Below are positions 46,179 to 57,575 of a stretch of 64,000 nucleotides of DNA, piece after piece. The notes below the pieces were generated by a model that was not told where the DNA came from, searched no databases, and worked only from the letters and a program-made list of their open reading frames with translations. Source of the DNA: Sepiola atlantica (Eukaryota > Mollusca > Cephalopoda > Sepiida > Sepiolidae); the NCBI GenBank assembly GCA_963556195.1, contig OY744523.1:79009445-79073444 (forward strand), written 5' to 3'. The number at the start of each line of letters is the position of its first letter. Within the stretch, counting starts at the first letter, position 1. Made by a program: the position numbers and the translations under genes.

Positions 46179-47690
46179 GTGTGGTAGTGCACAATATCAC
46201 TCATTAAAATGAATGAGACAATCACTATCCCTGTGACAGGACCACAGGCAGAATAAGCCTCGTCCTGGTGTGGCCACACACACCAAAAATATGAATAATG
46301 CACAATAATATCAATACAAGCCGTGGGACTCAGGAGAAAGACCTGAGTGTCATGATGGGCAGGTGTTCCCTCGTTAGCCAACATGGGGAACCCGGTCCGC
46401 ATCCTGCAGATGTTTGCCCTTCTCATTTCAGAAACAAGACAACGGACAAGAACCAGGTAAGTAACCTCTCTGATTCCAGGTATGACAAGGACACAGACCA
46501 AAGACAGGAGAACCAGAGCGAAAACAGCAAACTGAAAAGATATAGAAAGAAATGGACCACGAAAGAGAACAGACTGGTGATGGAGTGCTATTAGAAAAGC
46601 CGCTACCCTACAGAAAGAGGCTACCGAAAACGAATGAAACATCTCTGGGACATTGCTAGTGACTACCATACAACGGAACAAAGGATAGCAGATCAAGCAA
46701 GACAGATCCTCAAGCGAGGATGGTTCTCGGAGATGGAACTGACGAAAATCAGACAGAAGGTTAATGGCGAAACGAAGCAAGAAACACCACCGAAGGAGAA
46801 ACCACAGGAAGAGGACGGGCAAAACATACACACTGAAACTGAAGAGATTGAAGACTACGGAATCACGGAACCAGGTGAGATAGAAGACTGCAGAACCACA
46901 GAACCTGCTGTGATAGAACTCAACGAAAAAGAAGCAAGTGAAGTGGAGAACATTAGACGATACATGTTAGAAAACAAAACAAAACTCCCATCTCTCAGGA
47001 ATGAAGTAGCGAAGAAGTTAAAAGCAGAAACAGAAAGAGTAAACAGACTCCTCACACACATCCCAACAGAAACTATTACAGACCTAAACAACCTGATATA
47101 TGCAGGGGTAAAATCGGTAAGTATGAAACTAAGAAACGAAGAGAATGGACAAAAGAGAGGACCGACGAAACCTGGATGGGAAATCAGACTGGAAACCCAG
47201 ATCACCAAACTGCGGAAAGAAGCTAAAACTGTGAACAGAACGAAAGGAGGACATGAAACGATTAAGAAGCAAAAATCAGAAACGCAAGGAAAAACTAAAT
47301 GAGAAAAATGAAGAAATAAAACAAAGGATAGCAGCAATAGAAGGAAGACTGAGACGATACAGGTACAAATCAGAACAGAGCAAACAGAACAGGACCTTTG
47401 AAAACAATGAAAGCCAGTTTTACAAAAACGTAAATGGAGAAAAAACAACAACAGAGCAACCGAACCAAACAGAAACAAAACAATTCTGGAGCAAGATATG
47501 GGAAGAACTAAAAAAGCACAACAAGAATGCCCAATGGTTGAAAAACATGAAAGATGAACTGCAGGAAATCGAAGAAGGAACCGAAACAGAAATCAACAAA
47601 GAAACGATCAAGAAAACCCTAAGAAAAATGGCAAACTGGCCACGATGGCCACGATGGAATACATGCATACATATATTTATGAACAGGTTT
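46179..47690 (+). mobile_element. LINE 5' part: leader, Myb-like N-terminal domain and start of RT region
   Basis: One frame runs from 46298 to 47302 with a single TAG stop at 46592-46594. Around it stand KKWTTKENRLVMECY, then YKSRYPTERGYRKRMKHLW, then EQRIADQARQILKRGWFSEM. This is a SANT/Myb-like module found near the N-terminus of a LINE family widespread in marine invertebrates. A shift near 47280 leads to IAAIEGRLRRYRYKSEQSKQ, then FWSKIWEELKKHNKNAQWL, then TLRKMANW. Here the expected PG.DGIHAY motif is disrupted by a 9-bp duplication (CCACGATGG twice). Homology ends near 47690, before the RT catalytic motifs. LINE copies usually lose the 5' end; this one keeps the 5' end and lacks the 3' end. 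Confidence 0.75.
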
Positions 47691-48688
47691 TTTTTTATGC
47701 TAATTTGTAATTATCTGCAATACGCAAGCATAATCTTAAAAATTGAATCCCAAAATTTAAGGGTAGTTTACTGATCGTATTCGCAATATAAATTCATAAG
47801 ATTAAGCCATAAGAACGATTAAACAACTCCATAAGCTTAAATTACTTCTGGCCTTTTATTTTTAAACAGCACTGTATATATATATAATGTGTGTGTATTT
47901 TTTTAATTTATATTTAGAATTTTTTATATTAATTCAAATATAAATTTTATAACATAAAGTAATTATAATAGCTCAATAGTGTAAGGCCAGAGCTATGCTA
48001 TATTCAATATTTTTATGCAATTTTATACCATATCAATGTTATGAAGGACAGATTCACATGATTTCATACAACTTGTTTTTTATTCAATTGTTTCGGCTTA
48101 CATCAAGATATTTGTAAAATGCTCATGTGCATGTATTTCTTGGTGTGGGTATCTTCAGTGCTAATTGTACAAAACAAAGCAAAAACACAAAAAATAGACA
48201 AGCAAAGTCTAAATTACAATCAGTACTCATTATAAACACTTTTTCTATAATGAATAAAATTAGGTATCATATTTAGCACTGACTTGTTTTTTTTTACATA
48301 TTTTTATTTTCACCGTAGGTAATTGAAGTGGATATTACTTGGGTATTCCTTGATACTTTTTTTTAATCGTATTAAAGTATTATATTTATGCAATTTGTTT
48401 TTAATACTAATTTTACTTTATATATACTTAATTCACAATCATTTTATCTTATAAGGAAAATAGGAACTTTTACATATCATTTTCCATTTACTACGATGGT
48501 TTATTTATTTTTAAAATTTTCGGGTCTTACTCCCTATGTGAATAAAACCCACTGTCACGGTCGAAATAGTATTTAATTCTAATTTAAAATAATGTGATAT
48601 GCAGATTTTTGTTCTTTATCTCTTATCTAATTTTAAATTATATTTCAATATTATATTGTACATTTTTTTATCAATTCAATATACTGCT
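47691..48688. other. AT-rich intergenic sequence
   Basis: No gene, RNA or repeat recognised. Confidence 0.5.
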
Positions 48689-48734
48689 CAGGGCCGGCGG
48701 GACAGTTATAAAAGTGGGGGGCCCCGGCCCATAT

Positions 48735-49240
48735 TGCGCCCAGAATGCCAAATATGGGAATAAATTCAATATCTTGACTAAAAATGATCGTCCGATAGTG
48801 GTTGAGAGCTCGTTAGAAGCGGAATGAAATACTCTTCGTGATAGAAAAAGAAAAATTCAAAATATTTCAATTTTTTGGCGTCTTGGCTCAAGTTACCGTA
48901 TTTGGGCATATTATGGAAAAATCACTGTTTGGGGCATATTTTGGTTTAAAATGATCGTCTGGTAGTGGTTGATGGCTCGTTAGAAGCGGAATAGAATACT
49001 CTTGGTGATAGATAAAGAAACATAAAAAAAATTCAATTTTTGGCGTCTGGGCCCAAACTACCATATTAGGGCATTTTGGACCAAAAATACCTTTTTTGAC
49101 ATAATTTAGACATGAAATGATCTTCTGATAGTGGTTGAGGTCTTGTTGGAAGCATATTAGCAAGTCGTTCTGGTGAAAACAGAACAAAAAGAAATTTCAA
49201 TTTCTGGCGACCAAATGTAAAGTTCAACAGTGACACGGTT
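48735..49240 (+). repeat. three-copy tandem repeat of 166-167 bp
   Basis: AAATGATCGTC... starts at 48781, 48948 and 49114. Each unit includes GATAGTGGTTGA, the word CTCGTTAGAAGCGGAAT (less conserved in unit 3), TTTCAATTT, GGCGTC and GGGCATATT. Units 1 and 2 are closer to each other than to unit 3. Confidence 0.88.
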
Positions 49241-50195
49241 TAGGTCATTTGTAGTTGATGAAATAAATGGATTTCGGCAAGTTTTCTATAATATGCATGT
49301 TAAAGGAAAATGTAAATGTATCGTGTCTACGAGTATCTTGGCGTTTATTGAATTAAATAGGAAGTCGATTCGATCAAGAAATTGTAGCCGCCATGTTGAA
49401 TGATTAAATGTTGCAGGAACTGTGTTCGTTAATTTCATTCGCTTAATTCCGGAATTAATATAAATATAGAAATCATAGGTAGAAATAGAAATAACGTAAT
49501 CTGATATTCGCGGAAAATCATCGGAGTGAACGGGAGCAGTCATTAAGTCTTTGCGTATTGCTTTATATTATGTAGTAAATTAATACCAGGCAAATAATAA
49601 ATAAGAACGGAGTCTTTTGTGAAAATTAAACTGTGTTTACTAGTTCCCGGTGTCGATGAGTGGAGTGACAGTACAGAATTGTTAGGGAGAAAAGTTTTTG
49701 CTACCACCTATATGGAGTTGGTTTGGCAGAGAGTCGTAGATGGTGGGCCAAATCTAATATTTAGTGTTTGTTGGTGAAAAATAATGAAAATTTACTATAA
49801 CACGCTCAAGTGAATAAGCATAATGAATTGGTGAGTTTAGTAGCCTGTGATGGATGGGGTTATTTTCCTATTAAGCAAATATGTACAGGGGAAAAATCCT
49901 CTCTACTTTATATATTAAAAAAAAAAAAAGAAAAGAAGATTTTGTATACAAACTCCTAATTCTGTTATTTTGGTCGATTGTCTGCCGATGTGTTCAAAAA
50001 AGGAAAGCAAATAAATTGTGATTCACAGCTAAACTAAAGAAATGGCAAAATAAGTTTAATTCAAGTTTCACGTGTTTTGCTTCGGGGTGTCGATTTTTTG
50101 GAGAAGAAAATAAAAGTTCGTAAATATACCTATAGAATAGGGACCTTTAACAAAAACTCACCCATTTCGCTTGGTTTTTGCCAAATTTTAGATAA

Positions 50196-50250
50196 AATTG
50201 ATTGTTGGTCTTATATTGTAATAATGACAATATAAGACCAACAATCAATT
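50196..50250. repeat. perfect 24-bp-arm hairpin
   Basis: Left arm 50196-50219 (AATTGATTGTTGGTC and onward), loop AATAATG (50220-50226), right arm 50227-50250 exactly complementary. It lies in the right half of the possible transposon. Confidence 0.98.
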
Positions 50251-50386
50251 AATATATAAGCTAATTAGATAAAATTAAACACATGCATATCAACTTAATT
50301 ATTGATGACCGTAAAGTGAGAGGGAGGGGGGCAAGTAAAAAAATGAGGGGGCTTGAGCCCCCCCCCCCCCCCCGGTGCCGCCGTCC

Positions 50387-51084
50387 ATATTGCTAGTTAT
50401 TATCCTGTTAGATCCCATATTATAACCTAGACATTTGTGTCGATCTATCCAATTACATTGTTCCCCTCAAATGCTATAACATTTATTTTAATTTTTATTT
50501 ATTTAATCTATCAAATTCTTAATATATATTTTTTATGTAGTGGTTACAATAATTATTTATATTCTTATATGGTTCATAATCGCTATTCTAATTTTCGTAT
50601 TTTTTATTTGTAATAAGTAACTAAAACATCTCCACCGATGCCATCACAACGACAACGCATCCTATAGTTGCACGTTATTTTAGCATAGTGAGACATACAG
50701 TTTTTATAGATTTTTGTTGCTATTTTCTTCTGAATTTTTATTTTCTTACATTATGGTTTTTATCCATAAGGTAGGTGACTTCCGCTTTTACCGGGATACC
50801 GAAAATATACTTTTTTGTTACATTGTCTTATATATCTGTATTTATTATTCGGCTATTAGTCCTGAGATCTTGGTAGAAGGACAGGAGAATCCCCTCGTCG
50901 CTGCATTAGTTTTTATATTCTTTCATAATATTCTTTTATGATGAGTTTCCCTACAGTGGGAGTGGCCGAGGTCATCGCTTAAAGAGAACACAAACAACTT
51001 TGATTGCAACTTGAACTTGATTGTTATCTCACCTTTGTGCATCAATTAGACCAACCACAACTTCTTTATCTCTGTACATGGTTG
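50387..51084. other. AT-rich intergenic sequence
   Basis: No gene recognised. A 75-codon plus-strand frame at 50714-50941 is hydrophobic but has no recognisable domain. Confidence 0.5.
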
Positions 51085-51325
51085 CATGTCCCTATTTACT
51101 TGCCTCCCCACAAGAGCAGAGTTAAACACAAGGTCGGTTTTTAATGTGGGGAAAATCCAGTTCCCCCCCCCAAAAAGGAGCACTCTGGATTGGGACAAAA
51201 ATGAAAATTTCCTCAGTCTAGAACGATTTCTCTTTTATTGATCAAGAAGATAAAAGATGAAGTGTAGTATTAAAACAGATACTATACTTATCTCTAAAAG
51301 CCAAGGAAGTTTTTATAACCTGATG
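51085..51325 (-). mobile_element. U2 snRNA-headed SINE-like repeat, minus copy
   Basis: On the minus strand the head reads CTTCCTTGGCTTTTAGAGAT, then AAGTATAGTATCTGTTTTAAT. This follows U2 snRNA from the GGCCTTTTGGCTAAGATC region through the branch-point core, with substitutions and a short deletion. After about 60 bp comes a body of about 135 bp (TCTAGACTGAGG, TTTTTGTC, AATCCAG, CCACATT, GACCTTGTGT, AACTCTGC, GGGAGGCAAGTAAATA, GACATG) shared with the plus copy at 62831-63056. No poly-A tail or target duplication is evident. Confidence 0.7.
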
Positions 51326-51496
51326 ATTTTCAATTGAATTTCTAAAGTAAAACTGGCAATAGCACAGGAACAATACTGGAAAGTTTCCGGTTATTTCCAC
51401 CCACATCACGACACAAATGACTTAATACCATTCAACTCTTTTCTTTATTACATTGTTATTTAAATAAACAAAAAAGCTTGTGTAAGGTGATCATAT

Positions 51497-51540
51497 GGTT
51501 TGAATTTGTTTCACGACATATCAAACATTTGGGGTTATTT
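51497..51540 (+). repeat. short dispersed repeat, ACGACATA type
   Basis: GTTTGAATTTGTTTCACGAC, then ATATCAAACATTTGGGGTTA. Related to the segments at 14773 and 15027. Confidence 0.55.
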
Positions 51541-51914
51541 GACACCAAAACACAATACCTATTATACATGATACATTGTTAACTATTCATCAAACATGAT
51601 CTGCTATTTTTCTCATAGTTGAGAGGAAACTGTGGGTTTCATACCGCCCCCATCAATATTAGTATGTGACACACTATTTTCATAGTCCATGTTGGTATCC
51701 GGAAATATGGGGAAAATGTTTTAATTAAATTATACACAAAGAAAGCCATTCGATCAATTACTCTTATCCACTTTGATAGGAAACAAGGGAGACAAATATG
51801 TTTAGACTTACATGAAGAGAAAGCAGACTGTAAGAATATTATGATTGCAATTATTATTATTAGCAAACTCATCATATAATAGAAACATGATTCTATTCAA
51901 TCGTTGCTTAAAGG
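51541..51914. other. AT-rich sequence, no gene
   Basis: A 78-codon minus-strand frame at 51639-51875 has no recognisable domain. Confidence 0.5.
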
Positions 51915-53190
51915 AGAAATGCTTTCCATCCCTTTGGAAAATTTAAAAATACTGCTGATCAGTCTTTTACATTTCAGTACAGACCGATCAGTTTTCTGAG
52001 CAAGTTGTTTGTATCAGTGATAAATCAAGAAGCTGTCAACCACCTCAGCAAAAGTCAATATACTTATTGATAAGCAATATGGATTTCGTCCTGCAAGATC
52101 AACTGCTGCCGTGCTGACTGTAATATCGCATAGGATCAATGAATCTCTTGATAGAGGATTTTTTTTCTAAAGCAATAGCTCTTGACATATAAAAGGCCTT
52201 TGATAGGATCTAGCTATAGAATATCTGGCAATGATAGGTCTATAAAAGTAGTTTTTGATGGGCAGAAGTCTGAAGCACATAGTTTCAATGCTGGCATGCC
52301 TCAATAATCTTTCCTGGGCCCAACTCTCTTCCTGATCTTCATTAATCATATCCTGAGATCATGTGTTGACATCTATGCAGACGACACAACTGTCTATGGC
52401 TGCACTTTGAAGATCATTGGTAATCAAGATATTGCTGATTCTCCTCCGATCTGGGGCATGTGGTGAAATTGGAGCAAATAGTGGCTTGTTTCTTTTACAC
52501 CTCTAAAAGCAAGGCTGAGATCCTTGTTTTGCTCTAGTTGAAATGAATGGAGCGCTCCTTTAGGAAGCCCCTTGCTTTAATAGCTCCTAGGACTGACTTT
52601 CACTCTAGATTTAAATGGAAGACTTACAGTCAATCTGTTGCTAAGGTGTCTGTAAAATGGTTGGATTCCACTTCCAAAAGTACCCAACTCTATATGCAAT
52701 CCTCTATCTATATATGAGTCAAATACATCCTAAGATGGAGTACTACTCCCACATGTGGAGAAGGGCCGACCAGAGTGTCACTCTTTCGTTGCCAGAGTGT
52801 CACTCTTTCGTTGCCTTGGCAAAGTACAAAATCGACTTCACAATCTAGTGGGGGAAAGGATCTCTTCTCTTCTCTGCAGCTCCTTTTTCACATAAAAGAC
52901 GTTGCTAGTCTTTCTCTACTCCATCGTTATTTCCACGGAAGGTGCTCGACTGAGCTTCAATCTCTCGTTCATCCCTGTCAGACATTCACAGCAAGAACTC
53001 GTCTTATTACCACAACTGTAAAATACCTTCTTTTCTTCCCCCTGCCCAACATCAAACGGAATTTCCGTGAATAGAGTTTGTTTCTGAGAACTTCTCATCT
53101 GTGGAACACATTATTACGAGACTGTTTCCCTGCAGACTACAATATGGTCGTCTTCAAATTCAGTGTCAGCAAATACTTGCTGTAGACCGT
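51915..53190 (+). pseudogene. decayed reverse transcriptase of a non-LTR retrotransposon
   Basis: Landmarks appear in order on the plus strand across frameshifts and stops: YRPISFLSKLF near 51980, KQYGFRPARSTAAVLTVISH near 52075, AIALDI, stop, KAFDR near 52170, GMPQ, stop, SFLGPTLFLIFIN near 52290, the catalytic YADDTTVYG at about 52375-52400, FHSRFKWK near 52600, then HIKDVASLSLLHRYFHGRCS near 52890 and HLWNTLLRDCFPADYNM near 53100-53145. It is the RT and C-terminal region of the LINE type that also left the fragment at 4783-5402. A 21-bp tandem duplication (GAGTGTCACTCTTTCGTTGC) sits at about 52772-52813. The endonuclease region is absent. The YADD box is intact but the gene is broken many times over. 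Confidence 0.9.
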
Positions 53191-53775
53191 CCTCAATAAA
53201 AATTTTAATTTTGTCAATTCCAATCATCACTTTCAATCTTCATCCTTCAACTGACACTCTATCCATCTTATCCTCGAGTGGCTTTCGGCCTTGGTGAGTG
53301 ATGACCCCTTAGTAAAAAATAATGTGTCAATCCTCGAAAGATTTACTGAAAATAAATTTACTGATAAATATTAAAACTTTGAAAAGGGATTTTCTTAGGT
53401 TTAAATAATAATTTCTGTAATTTTCTTCCTCCAATTTTTTTATTTAACAAATTTCGTTTTCGTATTTTAAATTTTGTGTAAGTAAATAATTTTAAGTTAA
53501 GTTTATTTATTTCTAATTATTTTTGTGAACATATGTTATATAATGTTGTTATAAAAAATTTAAATTGTATATTAACCTGATGACAAAGATCATATAAGAA
53601 AATAGGGCTTTTAACCAAAAGTGTTGATTTGCATATAAATATTGTAATAGTGCAATTTTGCATCTAATAAAATGAAAATTAAAACTTTCTCATACAGATG
53701 GAATATAGAACATATAAATATTCAATGACAAATCTATTTTGCTGATGAAATAAAACTCTTCTTCGGTCATCTTGT
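53191..53775. other. LINE-proximal 3' sequence and AT-rich DNA
   Basis: 53191-53340 (with TGGCTTTCGGCCTTGGTGAG) is probably the 3' UTR of the preceding LINE relic. The rest is AT-rich and not recognised. Confidence 0.5.
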
Positions 53776-53868
53776 AAGAGAGAGAGAGAGAGAGGGAGAG
53801 GAAGAGAGAGAGGGGAAGGGAGAAAGAAAGAGAGGCAGAAAGAGAAAGAGAGAGAGGGAAAGAAAGAA
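53776..53868. repeat. imperfect (AG)n microsatellite
   Basis: AG runs with GGAAG, GAAAG and GGCAG interruptions. The complementary pyrimidine strand gives a serine/leucine-rich open frame of no significance. Confidence 0.93.
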
Positions 53869-55121
53869 TATATAAGTAAAATAGAATAATGATGTACTAT
53901 TAACCCAGCAACCGACTTTTGTGTTGAAAAAAAAAGTAAAAGAAATAATCAGTCTACCTTCTAACCCGTTTCCATTCCTTTCCAAAAATTACAAATACAA
54001 AAAGTGCACAGCTTGCTACATTTCTACAGCTGCATGCACTGTGCTCCATGCATGCACTTTAATGTGTGCACTGTGATTTAACAGTCTACATAAGATTCTG
54101 ACCAGAAATCAAGAGACTGCTATCTTTTTTGATTAAAAGAATCAAGTGAAGCAGAGCGAGCGAGTGTAGAACCAAATGAATCCCAATTGCTGTCTCTGTC
54201 TCACTGCAGCCTTCTATTAAATTTTATATACTTTTCTTATTCTTTGATTAGCTTCATTCCGCTTCTTAGACTGGTACGTAGCCGATTTTCCTTCTTGTGC
54301 ACTCATTCTTCTTTTCTTGACCGATTTTTCACCCATGCATGACTGCCTGCGTCTGCACACACAGAATGTTCGCAGATAACAACAAAAAAGAAATAATCAA
54401 CTCCAAACACAGTTTTGATATTCCTCGTAAACCCTAAACATGTGCGCACATGTACACAAAAAGTGTACGTGTGAGAAAGGCTTAAGTATTTCTTCAATGA
54501 ATTAATGAACAAATATTAACAAAGATGAACGAAACAATACAAATGTGAATGATTCATCTTAATTTTCGTGAACAAATACAAAACTGCTTTTCTACAATTC
54601 TAAACATACAGATAGACACATAGAGATAGACGACACATAGTCGATACTGCTACACATACACACATGAAAACATGCACACGCATTTTGAAAGTGCTGGCGT
54701 CACTACTTAACGGTGTACAACTTATTTTATATTTATGTCAACTATGAAACTGAAAAGTATCATTTAGATTGTAACTGAGGTAAGTGATTGTTTGTGGATG
54801 AACAAACATAAATCTGATTGTAAAAAAAAGAAAGGCAATATACGCACATGAAGACGGATGAAAAAAACAAAAAACAGGTGTATCTGCACCAAGCATATTT
54901 TGATCTATTAATAAGGATTAAAGGAATTACTAGAAAAATCTATAAGAGTAGATAAAATGATCTGACACTTTGCTGCTTCTGTTCTTCTGAGAGAAATTCA
55001 CGGGTGCCAGACTGAGAGGAGTTCTCACCTTTCCGGGGGGGGGGGGGGGGTCTGTTTACTTAGAAATGCACAATAAAAGATTTGGGGGTTCAAAATATCT
55101 TCAAGCGTGTACAAAACAATA
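53869..55121. other. intergenic sequence, no gene
   Basis: Contains repeated TGCATGCACT words at 54024-54070 (GCTGCATGCACTGTGCTCCA, then TGCATGCACTTTAATGTG) and a poly-G run at 55036-55050. No gene or RNA recognised. Confidence 0.5.
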
Positions 55122-55122
55122 T

Positions 55123-55177
<55 letters not shown>
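55122..55177. repeat. (CA)n microsatellite
   Basis: About 28 uninterrupted CA units. Confidence 0.98.
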
Positions 55178-55178
<1 letters not shown>

Positions 55179-55259
55179 CAGAGTTCATTTATTCCCGTCA
55201 ATTTAAACAGAAAATAAAATGAAATACATGAAACATTTATTTCAGTAAAAATACACCTA

Positions 55260-55272
55260 GCTGTAACCAACA

Positions 55273-55345
<73 letters not shown>

Positions 55346-55387
55346 CCCCCCTCTCTAACCCTAGCCCTGTAACCAACATATCTATCG

Positions 55388-55463
<76 letters not shown>

Positions 55464-55496
55464 CCCCCCTCTCTAACCCTAGCCCTGTAACCAACA

Positions 55497-55545
<49 letters not shown>

Positions 55546-55578
55546 CCCCCCTCTCTAACCCTAGCCCTGTAACCAACA

Positions 55579-55675
<97 letters not shown>

Positions 55676-55682
55676 GTATATG

Positions 55683-55735
<53 letters not shown>
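55260..55735. repeat. nested repeat: (TATC)n blocks separated by a 38-bp unit, then (TC)n(TA)n
   Basis: (TATC)n blocks lie at about 55271-55343, 55380-55461, 55499-55543 and 55579-55641. Between them the same 38-bp spacer occurs three times (TCCCCCCTCTCTAACC, then CTAGCCCTGTAACCAACATA). The first block is preceded by a partial spacer (CTGTAACCAACATA). After the last block come (TC)n and (TA)n to 55735. So the microsatellite and spacer amplified together while the block length drifted. Confidence 0.96.
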
Positions 55736-55742
<7 letters not shown>

Positions 55743-56081
55743 TATTTGTTCTGTATCACCTTATGAGAAACGCATTCTAAAATTAGTTTACCTTATGCAT
55801 AGATTAAGTGAGAAAATTACAAAAAATTCAGTTACTTAAAAAACCTGAATTCTTATTAAAGAGTTCTAATATATGTACTATTAAAAATAATATTATCAAT
55901 TTAGATTACAAAATTTATTTTTTTAGTTATAATAAAACAATTATTTATTTTTGCTTTTTATTTAAAAAGAAATAATTTTATGGAAAAATAATCATTCTTA
56001 TTTTCACACAGATTTTATTTATTTGAGGGGGGGGGGAATTTAAACAAAAATGCAGGCATCATTGACAGAATGGATGTACTA
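55736..56081. other. AT-rich sequence, no gene
   Basis: Ends in a poly-G run at about 56027. Nothing recognised. Confidence 0.55.
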
Positions 56082-56184
56082 GTATGTATGTATGTATGTA
56101 TGTATGTATGTATGTATGTATGTATGTATGTATGTGTGTATGTATGTATGTATGTATGTATGTATGTATGTATGTATGTGTGTA
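56082..56184. repeat. (TATG)n microsatellite
   Basis: About 25 units of GTAT with two GTGTG interruptions. Confidence 0.97.
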
Positions 56185-56744
56185 GCCGCTATGTTTCTCA
56201 CTGATGTCCTTGTTTAACATTAAAGTTCTAGTGAAAGCCAGGGTTTCCATCCTGATTCTCCAGGCAGACATGGTCTCTTTTGACTTATTCTCATCATTAT
56301 TACAATGAATTCATTCTTGTTCATTTGACCTTGTGCTCTGTTAACACATAGTTATTAAATATATTATTTCCCCGCCCCCATATTCAATATCGCCAGCAAA
56401 ATTGAATGTCAGCAAAAAAAGCTTTGGGGATGAAAACATCTTTAAAGAATCCAATAACTAAATATATTTTAATTGTCTATGATATTTATAGAACAGTTTA
56501 TGTCATTGGTTTACAAAAGTTTTTTAAAAATATTTTTTAAACAAATAGCTTGAATCGCAGAAATGACATGCAATGTCTTGTTGCTGATCATGTAATTTTT
56601 TAGATTTATAGACATTATCGATTCATTAGACTAGCCATTATTTCTTGTGGATGTTTTGAATCATATTAAAAAATAATTAAATAACTTATTTTTTTAATAA
56701 AAAAGGGATTTTGTTCATAGAGCAGCATATTTCCCCTTGTAAAT
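56185..56744. other. AT-rich sequence, no gene
   Basis: A slightly GC-richer stretch at 56185-56280 could be single-copy sequence. No domain in any frame. Confidence 0.5.
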
Positions 56745-56875
56745 CAATTGACACTACCAACACTTGTCCCGATTGAAAGTGACCTAGCGTCCAAGTTCAA
56801 ATCTCAGGCTTTATACTCTCGCAACATCTAGCCGCACTGAAGAGCTGTGATACAGCAAAACAGTCTGTCTGTGGA

Positions 56876-56916
<41 letters not shown>
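56745..56916 (+). mobile_element. tRNA-derived SINE with (AT)n tail, second copy
   Basis: The B box AGTTCAAATCTC lies at 56794-56805, with a diverged A-box region upstream. The 3' part (56827-56880: TCTAGCCGCACTGAAGAG, then CTGTGATACAGCAAAACAGT, then CTGTGGATGAAT) matches the SINE at 29990-30134 and runs into (AT)n at 56879-56916. The 5' head is more diverged from that copy than the tail is. Confidence 0.75.
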
Positions 56917-56920
<4 letters not shown>

Positions 56921-57492
56921 AGTATTACGAGGGTAAATCATTTTTAAAAGACATATCAGAATTGCAAAATTAAATAAAGGGATCAATAGAAAAAAGTTGT
57001 CTAATTTGTTTAATCAAAACTATTTGAATACACACTAGAATAATACCCGTCCCAGGACAAATAAAAGTAATTGCCAGAACAGAACAGTTTTGCACCACTT
57101 TTATGTCCTCTTACAAGATATACATGTCAATTGAAGATATGTATCTGTGTATAATATTTTTCATGGCCTTTTCTTCTCATCTAAAGTTTGGTTGCATTTG
57201 ATTACAATAGTATTGTTTGAGTTGTGATGTTGAATATCATTATTATTTGTATTGGTGTTGTTTAAGTTTCGAATCATTAATTTTATTTGTTCATCAACGA
57301 TATAATTTTTGTTAATTTGCTTTTGACACCTGAAGATAATTCGACGAAGAATCGAAAACGTTCGTGAAACCTGTGAAACCTATGGAATATTTATTAATTT
57401 TTTTGATTTTAATACAAAAAAGACCATCAGAAAAATTGAAAAAATAAAACAAGTATAATTGAACAGACGAATTCTGTTATTTTTAACAATGT

Positions 57493-57496
<4 letters not shown>
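56917..57496. other. AT-rich sequence with a hammerhead-like word
   Basis: CCTGAAGATAATTCGACG, then AAGAATCGAAAACGTTCG at 57330-57366 has the CTGAAGA-stem-GAAAAC order seen at other loci here. No gene. Confidence 0.45.

Positions 57497-57569
<73 letters not shown>
57497..57569. repeat. (AT)n microsatellite
   Basis: About 36 AT units. Confidence 0.97.

Positions 57570-57575
<6 letters not shown>

Larger units (their letters stand above)
48689..50386. mobile_element. possible DNA-transposon relic with GC-rich ends
   Basis: The left end CAGGGCCGGCGGGAC and the reverse complement of the right end GGACGGCGGCACC share GGCGG and GAC/CAC words. Both are followed inward by G/C-run motifs (GTGGGGGGCCCCGGCCC; CTTGAGCCCCCC). 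Such ends are typical of hAT-like and other non-autonomous elements, but no perfect inverted repeat, target duplication or transposase is visible. Confidence 0.35.

Noticed and set aside
55036..55050. Poly-G and poly-C runs (also about 17393, 28587, 35640, 43122, 50358 and 61875) as structural elements
   Set aside because: Simple homopolymers, common in this genome and prone to length errors in assembly. No G-quadruplex spacing of four separate runs seen.
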